This document shows positions 50,628-58,435 of a stretch of 64,000 nucleotides of DNA, one piece after another. Position numbers and translations under genes: made by a program. A model generated the notes under the pieces. The model did not search any database. It saw nothing but the letters and a program-made list of their open reading frames with translations, and was not told where the DNA came from. The DNA is from Sporobacter sp963675425. GTDB taxonomy: Bacteria; Bacillota; Clostridia; Oscillospirales; Oscillospiraceae. How positions within the stretch are numbered: the stretch's first letter is position 1; every line of letters begins with the position of its first letter. The stretch spans positions 620,001-684,000 of the forward strand of contig OY776214.1 of the NCBI GenBank assembly GCA_963675425.1. The letters run 5' to 3'.

Positions 50628-51410
50628 TTACGCCAAAAGCTCCCGCAGCGCGTCAAACACCTTCGGGCTCGTGATGATCAGATGGTCGCTGCGGATGCTT
50701 TCAGGAGTGCTATCGTTCGATGCTTTAAAATAACCCACCGCGGCTCCGGCCTCCCGGGCGATCAGCTTGGCCGCCGCGACGTCCCAGGCACTGAGCGTCG
50801 CCTCGTAATAGCCCTGCAGACGCCCACAGGCCACCCAGCAGATGTCGAGTGCGGCGGAGCCGAGCCTTCTGATGTCCCGGATATGCGGCAGGACCCGCTC
50901 GATGCGCTCTGTCAGCGTTTTAACGTCGTGCTTTACATAGGGAAAACCCGTCGCTATCAGGCAGGTTGCCAAATCATCCGTATCCTTTACGCCAATCCGC
51001 CTGCCGTTTAAATAAGCGCCCGCGCCTTCGGCGGCGTAAAACAGCTCGTCCAGAAACGGATTGTAGACCACGCCGGCCCGTACCCGCCCCGCATCGGCAT
51101 ACGCGATGGAGACGGCCGCCATAAAATGGCCGTTGGCGTAATTCACCGTACCGTCAATGGGGTCGATGACCCAGGTCGGCTTATGCAGATCGTAATTGCG
51201 CTCCGTGTCCTCCTCGGACAGGAACATATGGTTTGGGTAGAGCTTGTGTATTTCACTTTTAATGATATCGTTTGATATGAGGTCGGCGTTTGTCACAAGC
51301 TCAACGCCGTATTTCATATCCTCCGTCAGCGCGTCCTCGTCCCGGAGCTGCTTGATCTTTTCTCCGGCCAGGCGCGCGATGCGAATGGTTTCCTTGAGTA
51401 ATTGTTCCAA
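50628..51410 (-). CDS. Inositol monophosphatase family protein (TTG start)
   Basis: 260 residues. Metal and phosphate site motifs: LSEEDTE (residue about 70), WVIDPIDGTVNYANG, and the C-terminal SAWDVAAAKLIAREAGA. It hydrolyses a small phosphomonoester such as inositol-1-phosphate or PAP. The only ATG at the N-terminus (51494) would overlap radC by about 60 bp; a TTG at 51410 with GGAG 6 bases upstream begins where homologs begin (EQLLKETIRIARLAGEKI), so I use it. It follows radC by 25 bp. Confidence 0.9.
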   Translation of the reverse strand: MEQLLKETIRIARLAGEKIKQLRDEDALTEDMKYGVELVTNADLISNDIIKSEIHKLYPNHMFLSEEDTERNYDLHKPTWVIDPIDGTVNYANGHFMAAVSIAYADAGRVRAGVVYNPFLDELFYAAEGAGAYLNGRRIGVKDTDDLATCLIATGFPYVKHDVKTLTERIERVLPHIRDIRRLGSAALDICWVACGRLQGYYEATLSAWDVAAAKLIAREAGAAVGYFKASNDSTPESIRSDHLIITSPKVFDALRELLA

Positions 51411-51435
51411 AATAATCTCCGTATCGTTAATAATC

Positions 51436-52116
51436 CTAAGCCTGCTGAAAAAAGCCGTTGTCGGCCAGTGAAACAAAATCGTCGTCGGCCACAATAATAT
51501 GGTCGGCTAAAACAATATCAACGGCGCTCAGCGCGCTTTCGACGCGGCGCGTCGTCTGCTGGTCCTCCTGGGACGGCAGGGCTATCCCGCTCGTATGGTT
51601 GTGGGCGAGGATAACACTGGTGGAATTATATAAAAGCGCGTTTTCGACGATCTTCCGGATGCTGACGTTGGCCGAATTGACGCTGCCGCGAAACAGCAGC
51701 TTGCAGTTTAGCACCTTGCATTTCGCGTCCAGACAGACCATGTAAACCGTCTCATCACGTTCGGCATAGAAATACGGCAGCAAATATCGCCCGGCCTTTT
51801 CTGTGGAATCGAGGATATCCTCAAGGCTCGTGCGCGACATCAGATAGCGCCGGCTGACCTGTGGTATGAGCTTGATATACAGCGCCGAATTGGCGCTGAT
51901 GCCGGGCACCTTGGACAACTCGTCGGCCGGCGCGTCAAAGACGGCGGCCAGGGAGCCGAAACGGTCCATCAGCTCGTGGGCGATGGGATTGACGTCGCCC
52001 CGGGGTAGCGCATAAAAAAGCAGCAGCTCCAAAACGCTGTGGTCGTCGAAATTTTCAAGTCCGTGCTCTGAAAACCTTTTTTTCATCCGCTCCCGATGCC
52101 CGTCGTGAACGCTCAT
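51436..52116 (-). CDS. radC: RadC family JAB/MPN domain protein
   Basis: 226 residues. An N-terminal UPF0758 helical/HhH region (SVLELLLFYALPRGDVNPIAHELMDRFG, and LSKVPGIS) is followed by the JAMM metalloprotease-like motif LAHNHTSGIALPSQED. Named for DNA repair, but a direct repair role is disputed. It overlaps pyrE by 4 bp (ATGA). Confidence 0.94.
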   Translation of the reverse strand: MSVHDGHRERMKKRFSEHGLENFDDHSVLELLLFYALPRGDVNPIAHELMDRFGSLAAVFDAPADELSKVPGISANSALYIKLIPQVSRRYLMSRTSLEDILDSTEKAGRYLLPYFYAERDETVYMVCLDAKCKVLNCKLLFRGSVNSANVSIRKIVENALLYNSTSVILAHNHTSGIALPSQEDQQTTRRVESALSAVDIVLADHIIVADDDFVSLADNGFFQQA

Positions 52117-52763
52117 GGCTTCCGGTCCGCCCCGTATTCGGCAAGATAGTCCAGCATTTTTTGTTTCCGGGCGTCGCTGTCGGGAATGGAAGCTATAATG
52201 TCCCGGACGGTAATGATCGGGTAGACCTTGATGCCCAGCGTGTCACGCAGCTCGTCGAGCGCCGACAGGCTGCCTGTCCCGCGCTCCATCCGGTCTACCG
52301 AAACGTACAGCGCCGCGATGGTGACGGACGCGATGCCGGACAAAAGTTCGATGCTTTCGCGCACCGCCGTCCCGGCTGTGACGACGTCTTCAATGACGGC
52401 CAGACGATCGCCGTCCTTCGGTTTGTAGCCGACGATAGCGCCGCCCTCTCCGTGATCCTTGATTTCCTTGCGGTTAAAGCAGTACGGCACATCCCGCCCG
52501 TGATGGCGGTACAGCGAGGACGCCGCCGCGACCGACAGGGGGATGCCTTTATACGCCGGGCCAAACAGCGCGTCAAACGTCTCGCCGCTTTGGACGATAC
52601 AGTCGGCGTAATAATCGCCCAGCTGCGTGATCTGCGCACCGGTCTTATAATGGCCGGTATTGATGAAGTAAGGCGTCCGGCGTCCGCTCTTCGTCGTAAA
52701 GTCTCCAAAGGTCAAAACGCCCGCGCCTGCCATGAAATCAATAAACTCTTTTGTGCGGCTCAT
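52113..52763 (-). CDS. pyrE: Orotate phosphoribosyltransferase
   Basis: 216 residues; transfers ribose-5-phosphate from PRPP to orotate in UMP synthesis. The PRPP motif is LAVIEDVVTAGTAVRES; GPAYKGIPLSVAAA and FNRKEIKDHGEGG are the usual substrate segments. It is the first gene of pyrE-radC-inositol monophosphatase. GGAAGGGGC precedes the ATG. No other pyr gene is nearby. Confidence 0.95.
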   Translation of the reverse strand: MSRTKEFIDFMAGAGVLTFGDFTTKSGRRTPYFINTGHYKTGAQITQLGDYYADCIVQSGETFDALFGPAYKGIPLSVAAASSLYRHHGRDVPYCFNRKEIKDHGEGGAIVGYKPKDGDRLAVIEDVVTAGTAVRESIELLSGIASVTIAALYVSVDRMERGTGSLSALDELRDTLGIKVYPIITVRDIIASIPDSDARKQKMLDYLAEYGADRKP

Positions 52764-52798
52764 AAAAAGCCCCTTCCAGTATTTTTAAATCAAAATTT

Positions 52799-52827
52799 AT
52801 TATATCATTACCCATTTAGGCGTTCAA
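52799..52827 (-). promoter_or_regulatory. Promoter of pyrE
   Basis: Minus-strand -35 TTGAAC (52822-52827), a 17-bp spacer and -10 TATAAT (52799-52804). The leader of about 30 nt is too short for a PyrR attenuator. Confidence 0.78.
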
Positions 52828-52859
52828 TGCTTTTACCAAAAACAAATCATCCTAAAATG

Positions 52860-52888
52860 TTGAATTATCGCGCATTCGGATGTATAAT
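52860..52888 (+). promoter_or_regulatory. Promoter of the dehydratase activase gene
   Basis: -35 TTGAAT (52860-52865), a 17-bp spacer and -10 TATAAT (52883-52888), with a leader of about 107 nt. Confidence 0.8.
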
Positions 52889-53001
52889 AATCTTTAACGC
52901 ACAGGCCCTGAAAGGGGCGAAAAAAGCGCAAAATGCGCCCCCGAAAAAGCCAGATAAGACAAAATCAGCCATTCGTGGGATATTTACATACAGGTGAAAT
53001 A

Positions 53002-55953
53002 ATGAGCTATAAAATCGGCATTGATATCGGCAGCACAACCGTTAAAACCGTTGTCCTCGACGAGAATGACAATTTGATATTCCGCGCGTACGAGCGGCAC
53101 CTTTCCAAGGTCCGCGAAAAAGCGGCCGAGCAGCTGCGCTCGGCATCAGCTACGCTCAAAGGCCAGCGCGTGCGCGCCGTCGTCACCGGCTCGGCCGGCC
53201 TGGGCCTCGCCAAGGCGTCCGGCATGAGCTTTGTGCAGGAGGTCTACGCCACGGCCACCGCCGTCACAAAATATATTCCAGATACGGACGCCGTCATTGA
53301 GCTTGGCGGCGAGGACGCCAAGATCATCTTCTTTGGCGGCGGCCTTGAGGAGCGGATGAACGGCTCCTGCGCCGGGGGCACCGGCTCTTTTATAGACCAG
53401 ATGGCCACCCTTTTAAACGTCAGTATTACGGAGCTTGACGCGCTGTCGCTTCGCCATGAAAAAATTTACCCCATCGCCTCGCGCTGCGGCGTATTCGCCA
53501 AAAGCGACATCCAGCCGATCCTCAATCAGGGCGGCCGGCGCGAGGACGTCGCCGCGTCCATCTTTCAGGCCGTGGTAGACCAGACAGTCACCGGCCTGAC
53601 CCAGGGCCGGGAGCTCACCGGCAAGATCGTTTTTCTCGGCGGCCCGCTGACCTTTTTAAAGGGCCTGCGCGCCCGCTTTGTCGAAACGCTCGCCCTGGAT
53701 GACGAGCATGCCGTCTTCCCGGAAAACGCCGACTGCTTCGCCGCTCTCGGCGCAGCGCTCACGGCGGACACGGGCGATGTGTCCATCTTCGAGGATTTAC
53801 TCTCGCAGCTGGAGCGCTCGGTTGACGCTTCGGTTTTGACGGACGTGATGGAGCCGTTGTTCCGCACCCAGTCGGATTACGACGAATTTGCAGCGCGGCA
53901 CAATCAAGCAACGCCCGTTACGGTTGACGCCGCTTCGTACAAGGGCGACGCCTATCTCGGCATCGACGCGGGCAGCACAACAACGAAGCTGGCGCTCATC
54001 ACGCCGGACGGCGGTATCTTATACAGCTACTACGCCTCCAACAAGGGCGACCCGGTCTCCATCGTCAAGCAGCAGCTGCAGGCCATTTATAAGCAGTTCG
54101 GCGGCCGGATTAACATCCGCTCGAGCGCCGTCACCGGCTACGGCGAGGACCTGATTAAAAACGCCTTCCGGGTTGACAACGGCCTGGTGGAAACAATGGC
54201 GCATTTCCGGGCCGCGCGCCATTTTGACCCGAACGTTGACTTCATCATCGACATCGGCGGTCAGGATGTCAAATGCTTTAAAATACGCGGCGGCGCGGTG
54301 GACAGCATTTTGCTCAACGAGGCCTGTTCGTCCGGCTGCGGCAGCTTTATCGAAACGTTTGCCAACGCGCTCGGCTACGATATCGCGGCATTTTCCAAGC
54401 TGGGGCTTTTTGATCCCGCGCCCGTTAACCTCGGCTCGCGTTGCACCGTTTTCATGAACTCCAGCGTCAAGCAGGCGCAGAAGGAGGGCGCGTCGGTATC
54501 TGCCATATCGGCGGGGCTCTCCATCTCCATCGTTAAAAACGCTGTGTACAAGGTTGTCCGCGCGGCCAGCGCCGACGACCTGGGTGAGCATATCGTTGTA
54601 CAGGGCGGCACGTTTTTAAACGACGCCGTACTGCGCGGCTTTGAACGCGAGATCGGCCGGGACGTAACGCGCCCGACGATTGCGGGGCTGATGGGCGCTT
54701 ACGGCGCGGCGCTGTCGGCGCTTGATCTGTGCAGCACCGGCTCCACGCTTTTAGACAACGCGGCGCTTGAGCAGTTTACCCATACGGCCAAGCCGACTCA
54801 ATGTATGGGCTGCACGAACCACTGCAGCCTGACCATTAATACTTTTGACAACGGACGCCGCTTTATTTCCGGCAACCGCTGCTCCAAACCGCTGGGCTAC
54901 GCCGAGGCCAAGGAGCCCAATCTCATGAAATATAAATATAACAAGCTGCGCGCCATGAAAGGCGTCGGAACGGGGGACGGCTCCCGCGGGACCATGGGCA
55001 TCCCCTTCGGGCTTAACATGTATGAAAATCTGCCGTTCTGGTTCGAGTTTTTTACGAAACTCAATTTTGAGGTGGTGCTCTCGCCGGAGTCGTCCCGGTC
55101 GGTTTACATCAAGGGCCAGCGCACCATCCCGTCCGACACGGTTTGCTACCCGGCCAAGCTGATGCACGGCCACATTGAGCATCTTGTCGACTGGGGCGTG
55201 GACACGATCTTCTATCCGTGCCTGCCCTACAATTTCGACGAGGGTATCGGTGATAACAATTATAATTGCCCCGTCGTGGCCTATTACCCCGAGCTTTTAG
55301 CGGCCAACATGCCGCGGCTGAAGGACGCACGCTTTTTAAACCCGTACTTCGGGCCGCACAAGAAAAAGGGCTTTATGCAAAAAGCCGGCGAATACTTTTT
55401 GGAACAGTTCAATATCCCCAAAAAAGAAACGAAAAAAGCCGCTCTGAGCGCGTATGACGCTTACGAGGCCTACCGGCAGGATATAATCCGCGAAGGCGAA
55501 AAAATGATCCAATATGCCCGGGAAAAGGGCAAGCGGATCATCGTTGCGGCCGGACGGCCGTATCATATAGACCCGGAGATTAACCACGGTATCGACGAGC
55601 TGATCACCTCCTACGGCCTCGTTTTGATCACGGAGGACGCCGTGTCGCATCTGCTGGAAAAGGAAAGCCGCAAGGTGTTAAACCAGTGGACGTATCAGGC
55701 GCGGATGTATAACGCCGCGCGGTACGTTGTAACCCAGCCGGACATGCAAATGGTCCAGCTCGTCTCCTTCGGCTGCGGCACGGACGCCATCACAACGGAT
55801 GAGCTCCGGAGCATTCTGGAGGACAGCGGCAAGCTCTACACACAAATCAAAATTGACGATATCAACAACCTCGGCGCGGTGCGTATTCGTATCCGCAGCC
55901 TTATCGCCGCGATGGATTCCCGCATGACGGAAACGGCGAAGGCCACCGTATAA
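53002..55953 (+). CDS. Two-domain 2-hydroxyacyl-CoA dehydratase activase with DUF2229 region
   Basis: 983 residues. There are two ASKHA-type ATPase domains in tandem: the first begins YKIGIDIGSTTVKTVV and contains SCAGGTGSFIDQ, the second begins AYLGIDAGSTTTKLAL near residue 315 and contains SSGCGSFIETFANALG. Each has the Cys expected to hold the bridging 4Fe-4S cluster. A Cys-rich linker (CMGCTNHCSL..GNRCSKPLG) and a DUF2229 region follow. Simple activases (HgdC) are about 260 residues and dimerise; this fusion could act as its own dimer. Its partner is the next gene, 13 bp away. The substrate is unknown. Confidence 0.9.
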   Translation: MSYKIGIDIGSTTVKTVVLDENDNLIFRAYERHLSKVREKAAEQLRSASATLKGQRVRAVVTGSAGLGLAKASGMSFVQEVYATATAVTKYIPDTDAVIELGGEDAKIIFFGGGLEERMNGSCAGGTGSFIDQMATLLNVSITELDALSLRHEKIYPIASRCGVFAKSDIQPILNQGGRREDVAASIFQAVVDQTVTGLTQGRELTGKIVFLGGPLTFLKGLRARFVETLALDDEHAVFPENADCFAALGAALTADTGDVSIFEDLLSQLERSVDASVLTDVMEPLFRTQSDYDEFAARHNQATPVTVDAASYKGDAYLGIDAGSTTTKLALITPDGGILYSYYASNKGDPVSIVKQQLQAIYKQFGGRINIRSSAVTGYGEDLIKNAFRVDNGLVETMAHFRAARHFDPNVDFIIDIGGQDVKCFKIRGGAVDSILLNEACSSGCGSFIETFANALGYDIAAFSKLGLFDPAPVNLGSRCTVFMNSSVKQAQKEGASVSAISAGLSISIVKNAVYKVVRAASADDLGEHIVVQGGTFLNDAVLRGFEREIGRDVTRPTIAGLMGAYGAALSALDLCSTGSTLLDNAALEQFTHTAKPTQCMGCTNHCSLTINTFDNGRRFISGNRCSKPLGYAEAKEPNLMKYKYNKLRAMKGVGTGDGSRGTMGIPFGLNMYENLPFWFEFFTKLNFEVVLSPESSRSVYIKGQRTIPSDTVCYPAKLMHGHIEHLVDWGVDTIFYPCLPYNFDEGIGDNNYNCPVVAYYPELLAANMPRLKDARFLNPYFGPHKKKGFMQKAGEYFLEQFNIPKKETKKAALSAYDAYEAYRQDIIREGEKMIQYAREKGKRIIVAAGRPYHIDPEINHGIDELITSYGLVLITEDAVSHLLEKESRKVLNQWTYQARMYNAARYVVTQPDMQMVQLVSFGCGTDAITTDELRSILEDSGKLYTQIKIDDINNLGAVRIRIRSLIAAMDSRMTETAKATV

Positions 55954-55966
55954 GGAAAGAGACAGT

Positions 55967-57328
55967 ATGGCTAAACTTACATACGACGAAACAGGACGCC
56001 TCCTTTTTACAAAGGAGATGAAAAGTGACTACACGCTGTTAATGCCGCAGATGCTGCCCGTCACGTTTACAATGCTCAAAAAGGTCTTTGAGCTTGACGG
56101 ATACAAGATTGACATGCTCGAAACGTCCCACCGCGGCATCGTGGACACGGGCCTCAAGTACGTGCACAACGACACGTGCTACCCGGCGCTCCTGGTTATC
56201 GGGCAGCTGATTGAAGCCGTTAACAGCGGCAACTACGACAAGCACAAGGTGGGCCTGCTCATTACGCAGACGGGCGGAGGCTGCCGCGCCTCCAACTACA
56301 TCCACCTGCTGCGAAAAGCGCTCGTCAAGGCCGGGTTGGAATACATACCCGTCGTCTCCGTCAATTTATCGGGCCTGGAGAAAAACCCCGGCTTTTCCAT
56401 CCCGCTCAAAACGCTGCGCCGGCTGGCAACGGCGATGATCTACGGAGACCTGCTCGTATGGTTGAAAAATCAATGCCTGCCGTACGAGATGACAAACGGC
56501 GTGACCGACACGCTTACCACCCACTGGACGGACCGGCTCGTCACGCTGTTTGGCGAAGGGCACGGCATGCGTAAAAAGGAAATGCGCCATCTCATGGCGC
56601 AGATTACCGCCGATTACGCCAAAATCGAGCGGCAGGGACCGCAAAAGCCCCGCGTGGGCATCGTCGGCGAGATCTACGTCAAGTTCGCCCCACTCGGCAA
56701 CAACGGTCTGGAACAATTTCTTTTGACCGAGGGCTGTGAGCCCGTCGTGCCGGGTTTGACAGACTTCATGATCTTCAAGATCAATAACCGCGTCGTGGAC
56801 GTGGATCTATATAAGGGCCGGAAAATCAAAAAGCTCATCGTGGGCTTCTTCCAGAAATACATCGAGGACCTGCAGGATATCATGATCGAGGCCGTTAAAA
56901 CGCAGCCGTCGTTTCGCCCGATGGGACGGTTTTCCGACTTGCAGCGCCTCATCAAGGGCTATCTCGGCTACGGCAACAAGATGGGAGAGGGCTGGCTTCT
57001 CACCGCCGAGATGCTCGAGCTCATCCATACGGGCACGAAAAACATCGTCTGCACGCAGCCCTTTGGCTGTTTACCCAACCACGTCGTCGGCAAGGGTATG
57101 ATCCGCGCCCTGAAGGACGATCATCCGGACTCCAATATCGTGGCCATTGACTACGACCCCGGCGCGACGAAGATCAATCAGGAAAACCGCATTAAGCTGA
57201 TGATCGCCAACGCGGACCGGATTATCGGACAGGTCAAGGAGGATACTGTATGCACGGAAAACGCATCCTCATCCTCGGCTGCTGCGGCAGCGGTAAAACA
57301 ACCTTCGCTCTCAAGCTCGGCGAATTAA
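55967..57328 (+). CDS. 2-hydroxyacyl-CoA dehydratase D-component family protein
   Basis: 453 residues with the HgdB/FldC-like fold; scattered Cys (HNDTCYPALLVIGQ, TQTGGGCRASNY, CTQPFGCLPNHV) are candidate 4Fe-4S ligands. With the activase it forms an ATP-driven electron-transfer pair; this two-gene combination is widespread in firmicutes with no assigned reaction. AAGGAAAGAG precedes the start. The last 26 residues (Ser/Ala-rich) overlap the next gene by 79 bp and look like a random read-through, so the functional end may be near residue 427. Confidence 0.87.
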   Translation: MAKLTYDETGRLLFTKEMKSDYTLLMPQMLPVTFTMLKKVFELDGYKIDMLETSHRGIVDTGLKYVHNDTCYPALLVIGQLIEAVNSGNYDKHKVGLLITQTGGGCRASNYIHLLRKALVKAGLEYIPVVSVNLSGLEKNPGFSIPLKTLRRLATAMIYGDLLVWLKNQCLPYEMTNGVTDTLTTHWTDRLVTLFGEGHGMRKKEMRHLMAQITADYAKIERQGPQKPRVGIVGEIYVKFAPLGNNGLEQFLLTEGCEPVVPGLTDFMIFKINNRVVDVDLYKGRKIKKLIVGFFQKYIEDLQDIMIEAVKTQPSFRPMGRFSDLQRLIKGYLGYGNKMGEGWLLTAEMLELIHTGTKNIVCTQPFGCLPNHVVGKGMIRALKDDHPDSNIVAIDYDPGATKINQENRIKLMIANADRIIGQVKEDTVCTENASSSSAAAAAVKQPSLSSSAN

Positions 57329-57768
57329 CCGGCCTGCCGGTTGTCCACCTGGATAAGCTTTTTTGGAAGCCCGGCTGGGTCCAGCCCACACGGGAAGAAT
57401 TTTATTCAAAGCTGGAGGCCGAGCTGTTAAAGGACGCGTGGATTATGGACGGCAATTACGGCAGCTCGCTCCCGCTCCGGCTGCGATACTGCGATGCGGT
57501 CATCTATTTTGATCTGCCCCGTCCCGTCTGTATGACCGGCATCTTGAGCCGCTCGGTAAAAAACCGCGGACAAACCCGCCCCGACATGGGCGAAGGCTGC
57601 CCCGAAAGAATTAATGTGGAATTCGTCCTTTACACCTGGCGTTTTAAAAACACCGAGGGACGCCGGCTAAAGGACCTGCTGTGCGACTGCGGCAAGCCCG
57701 TTGTCCGGCTCCGGTCCCGACGGGAGGCCGAAAGATATCTGGAGGCTTACAACCATGCACGAGCTTGA
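57250..57768 (+). CDS. P-loop NTPase, adenylate kinase-like (FlaR/topology modulation type)
   Basis: 172 residues. Walker A GCCGSGKTT lies at residues 10-18, followed by LTGLPVVHLDKLFWKPGW, typical of the small kinase-like 'DNA topology modulation' proteins, whose real substrate is uncertain. An AAGGAGG ribosome site lies inside the preceding gene, so the 79-bp overlap seems genuine. Its own end overlaps the next gene by 14 bp. Confidence 0.85.
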   Translation: MHGKRILILGCCGSGKTTFALKLGELTGLPVVHLDKLFWKPGWVQPTREEFYSKLEAELLKDAWIMDGNYGSSLPLRLRYCDAVIYFDLPRPVCMTGILSRSVKNRGQTRPDMGEGCPERINVEFVLYTWRFKNTEGRRLKDLLCDCGKPVVRLRSRREAERYLEAYNHARA

Positions 57769-58360
57769 AACAGACCGGCTCATTCTTCGGCCGCTGACAT
57801 CGGCCGATTACTCGGCCATATCCAACATCGCGTCCGATGAGGACATCGTCAAATACATGGTCTGGGGCGATTATAACGAAGAGGAAACCATCCGGTATCT
57901 CGAAAAGTGTGAAGCCGACTGGAAAACAGCACCGCAGATGAATTATGAGTTTGGAATCGTGCTAAAGGAAACCGGCGCGCTCATCGGCGCGTGCTGGCTG
58001 CACCTGGAGAATAACCGGCGCTGCGGCGAGCTTGGCTGGGTCCTGCACAGGGATTGGTGGCGACAGGGCCTCATGACCCAGGCCGCCGGCGCGCTGTTCC
58101 GCTTCTGCTTCGAAGACCTGCGGCTGCACCGCGTATACGCCCACGCCCGGGTTGAAAATCACGGCTCCTATAAACTCATGGAGAAATACGGCATGCGCCG
58201 CGAGGGGCTCTTTAAGCAGTGCGATCCGATCCGTTTTGTCGAGCCGGAGGCCTGGGCCGATGTATACTTATACGCCGTTTTAGATACAGAATACCTTAAT
58301 ACCGAAATACCATACCAATCACATGCGCCGGACAGTTTTGATGCCGGACGCAGAAAATAA
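57755..58360 (+). CDS. GNAT family N-acetyltransferase (RimJ/RimL type)
   Basis: 201 residues. LETDRLILRPLTSADY opens the domain; the acetyl-CoA site includes LGWVLHRDWWRQGLMTQAAGAL, and RVYAHARVENHGSYKLMEKYGMRREG is the family signature. It acetylates a protein N-terminus or small amine; the target is unknown. The start at 57755 follows GGAGG by 9 bases. Confidence 0.9.
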   Translation: MHELETDRLILRPLTSADYSAISNIASDEDIVKYMVWGDYNEEETIRYLEKCEADWKTAPQMNYEFGIVLKETGALIGACWLHLENNRRCGELGWVLHRDWWRQGLMTQAAGALFRFCFEDLRLHRVYAHARVENHGSYKLMEKYGMRREGLFKQCDPIRFVEPEAWADVYLYAVLDTEYLNTEIPYQSHAPDSFDAGRRK

Positions 58361-58435
58361 CGAAACCTTAATACATAACACTATCTACATTAACGGACGT
58401 TGCGCCCGTTGATACCGAATACAGAGGACATATAA

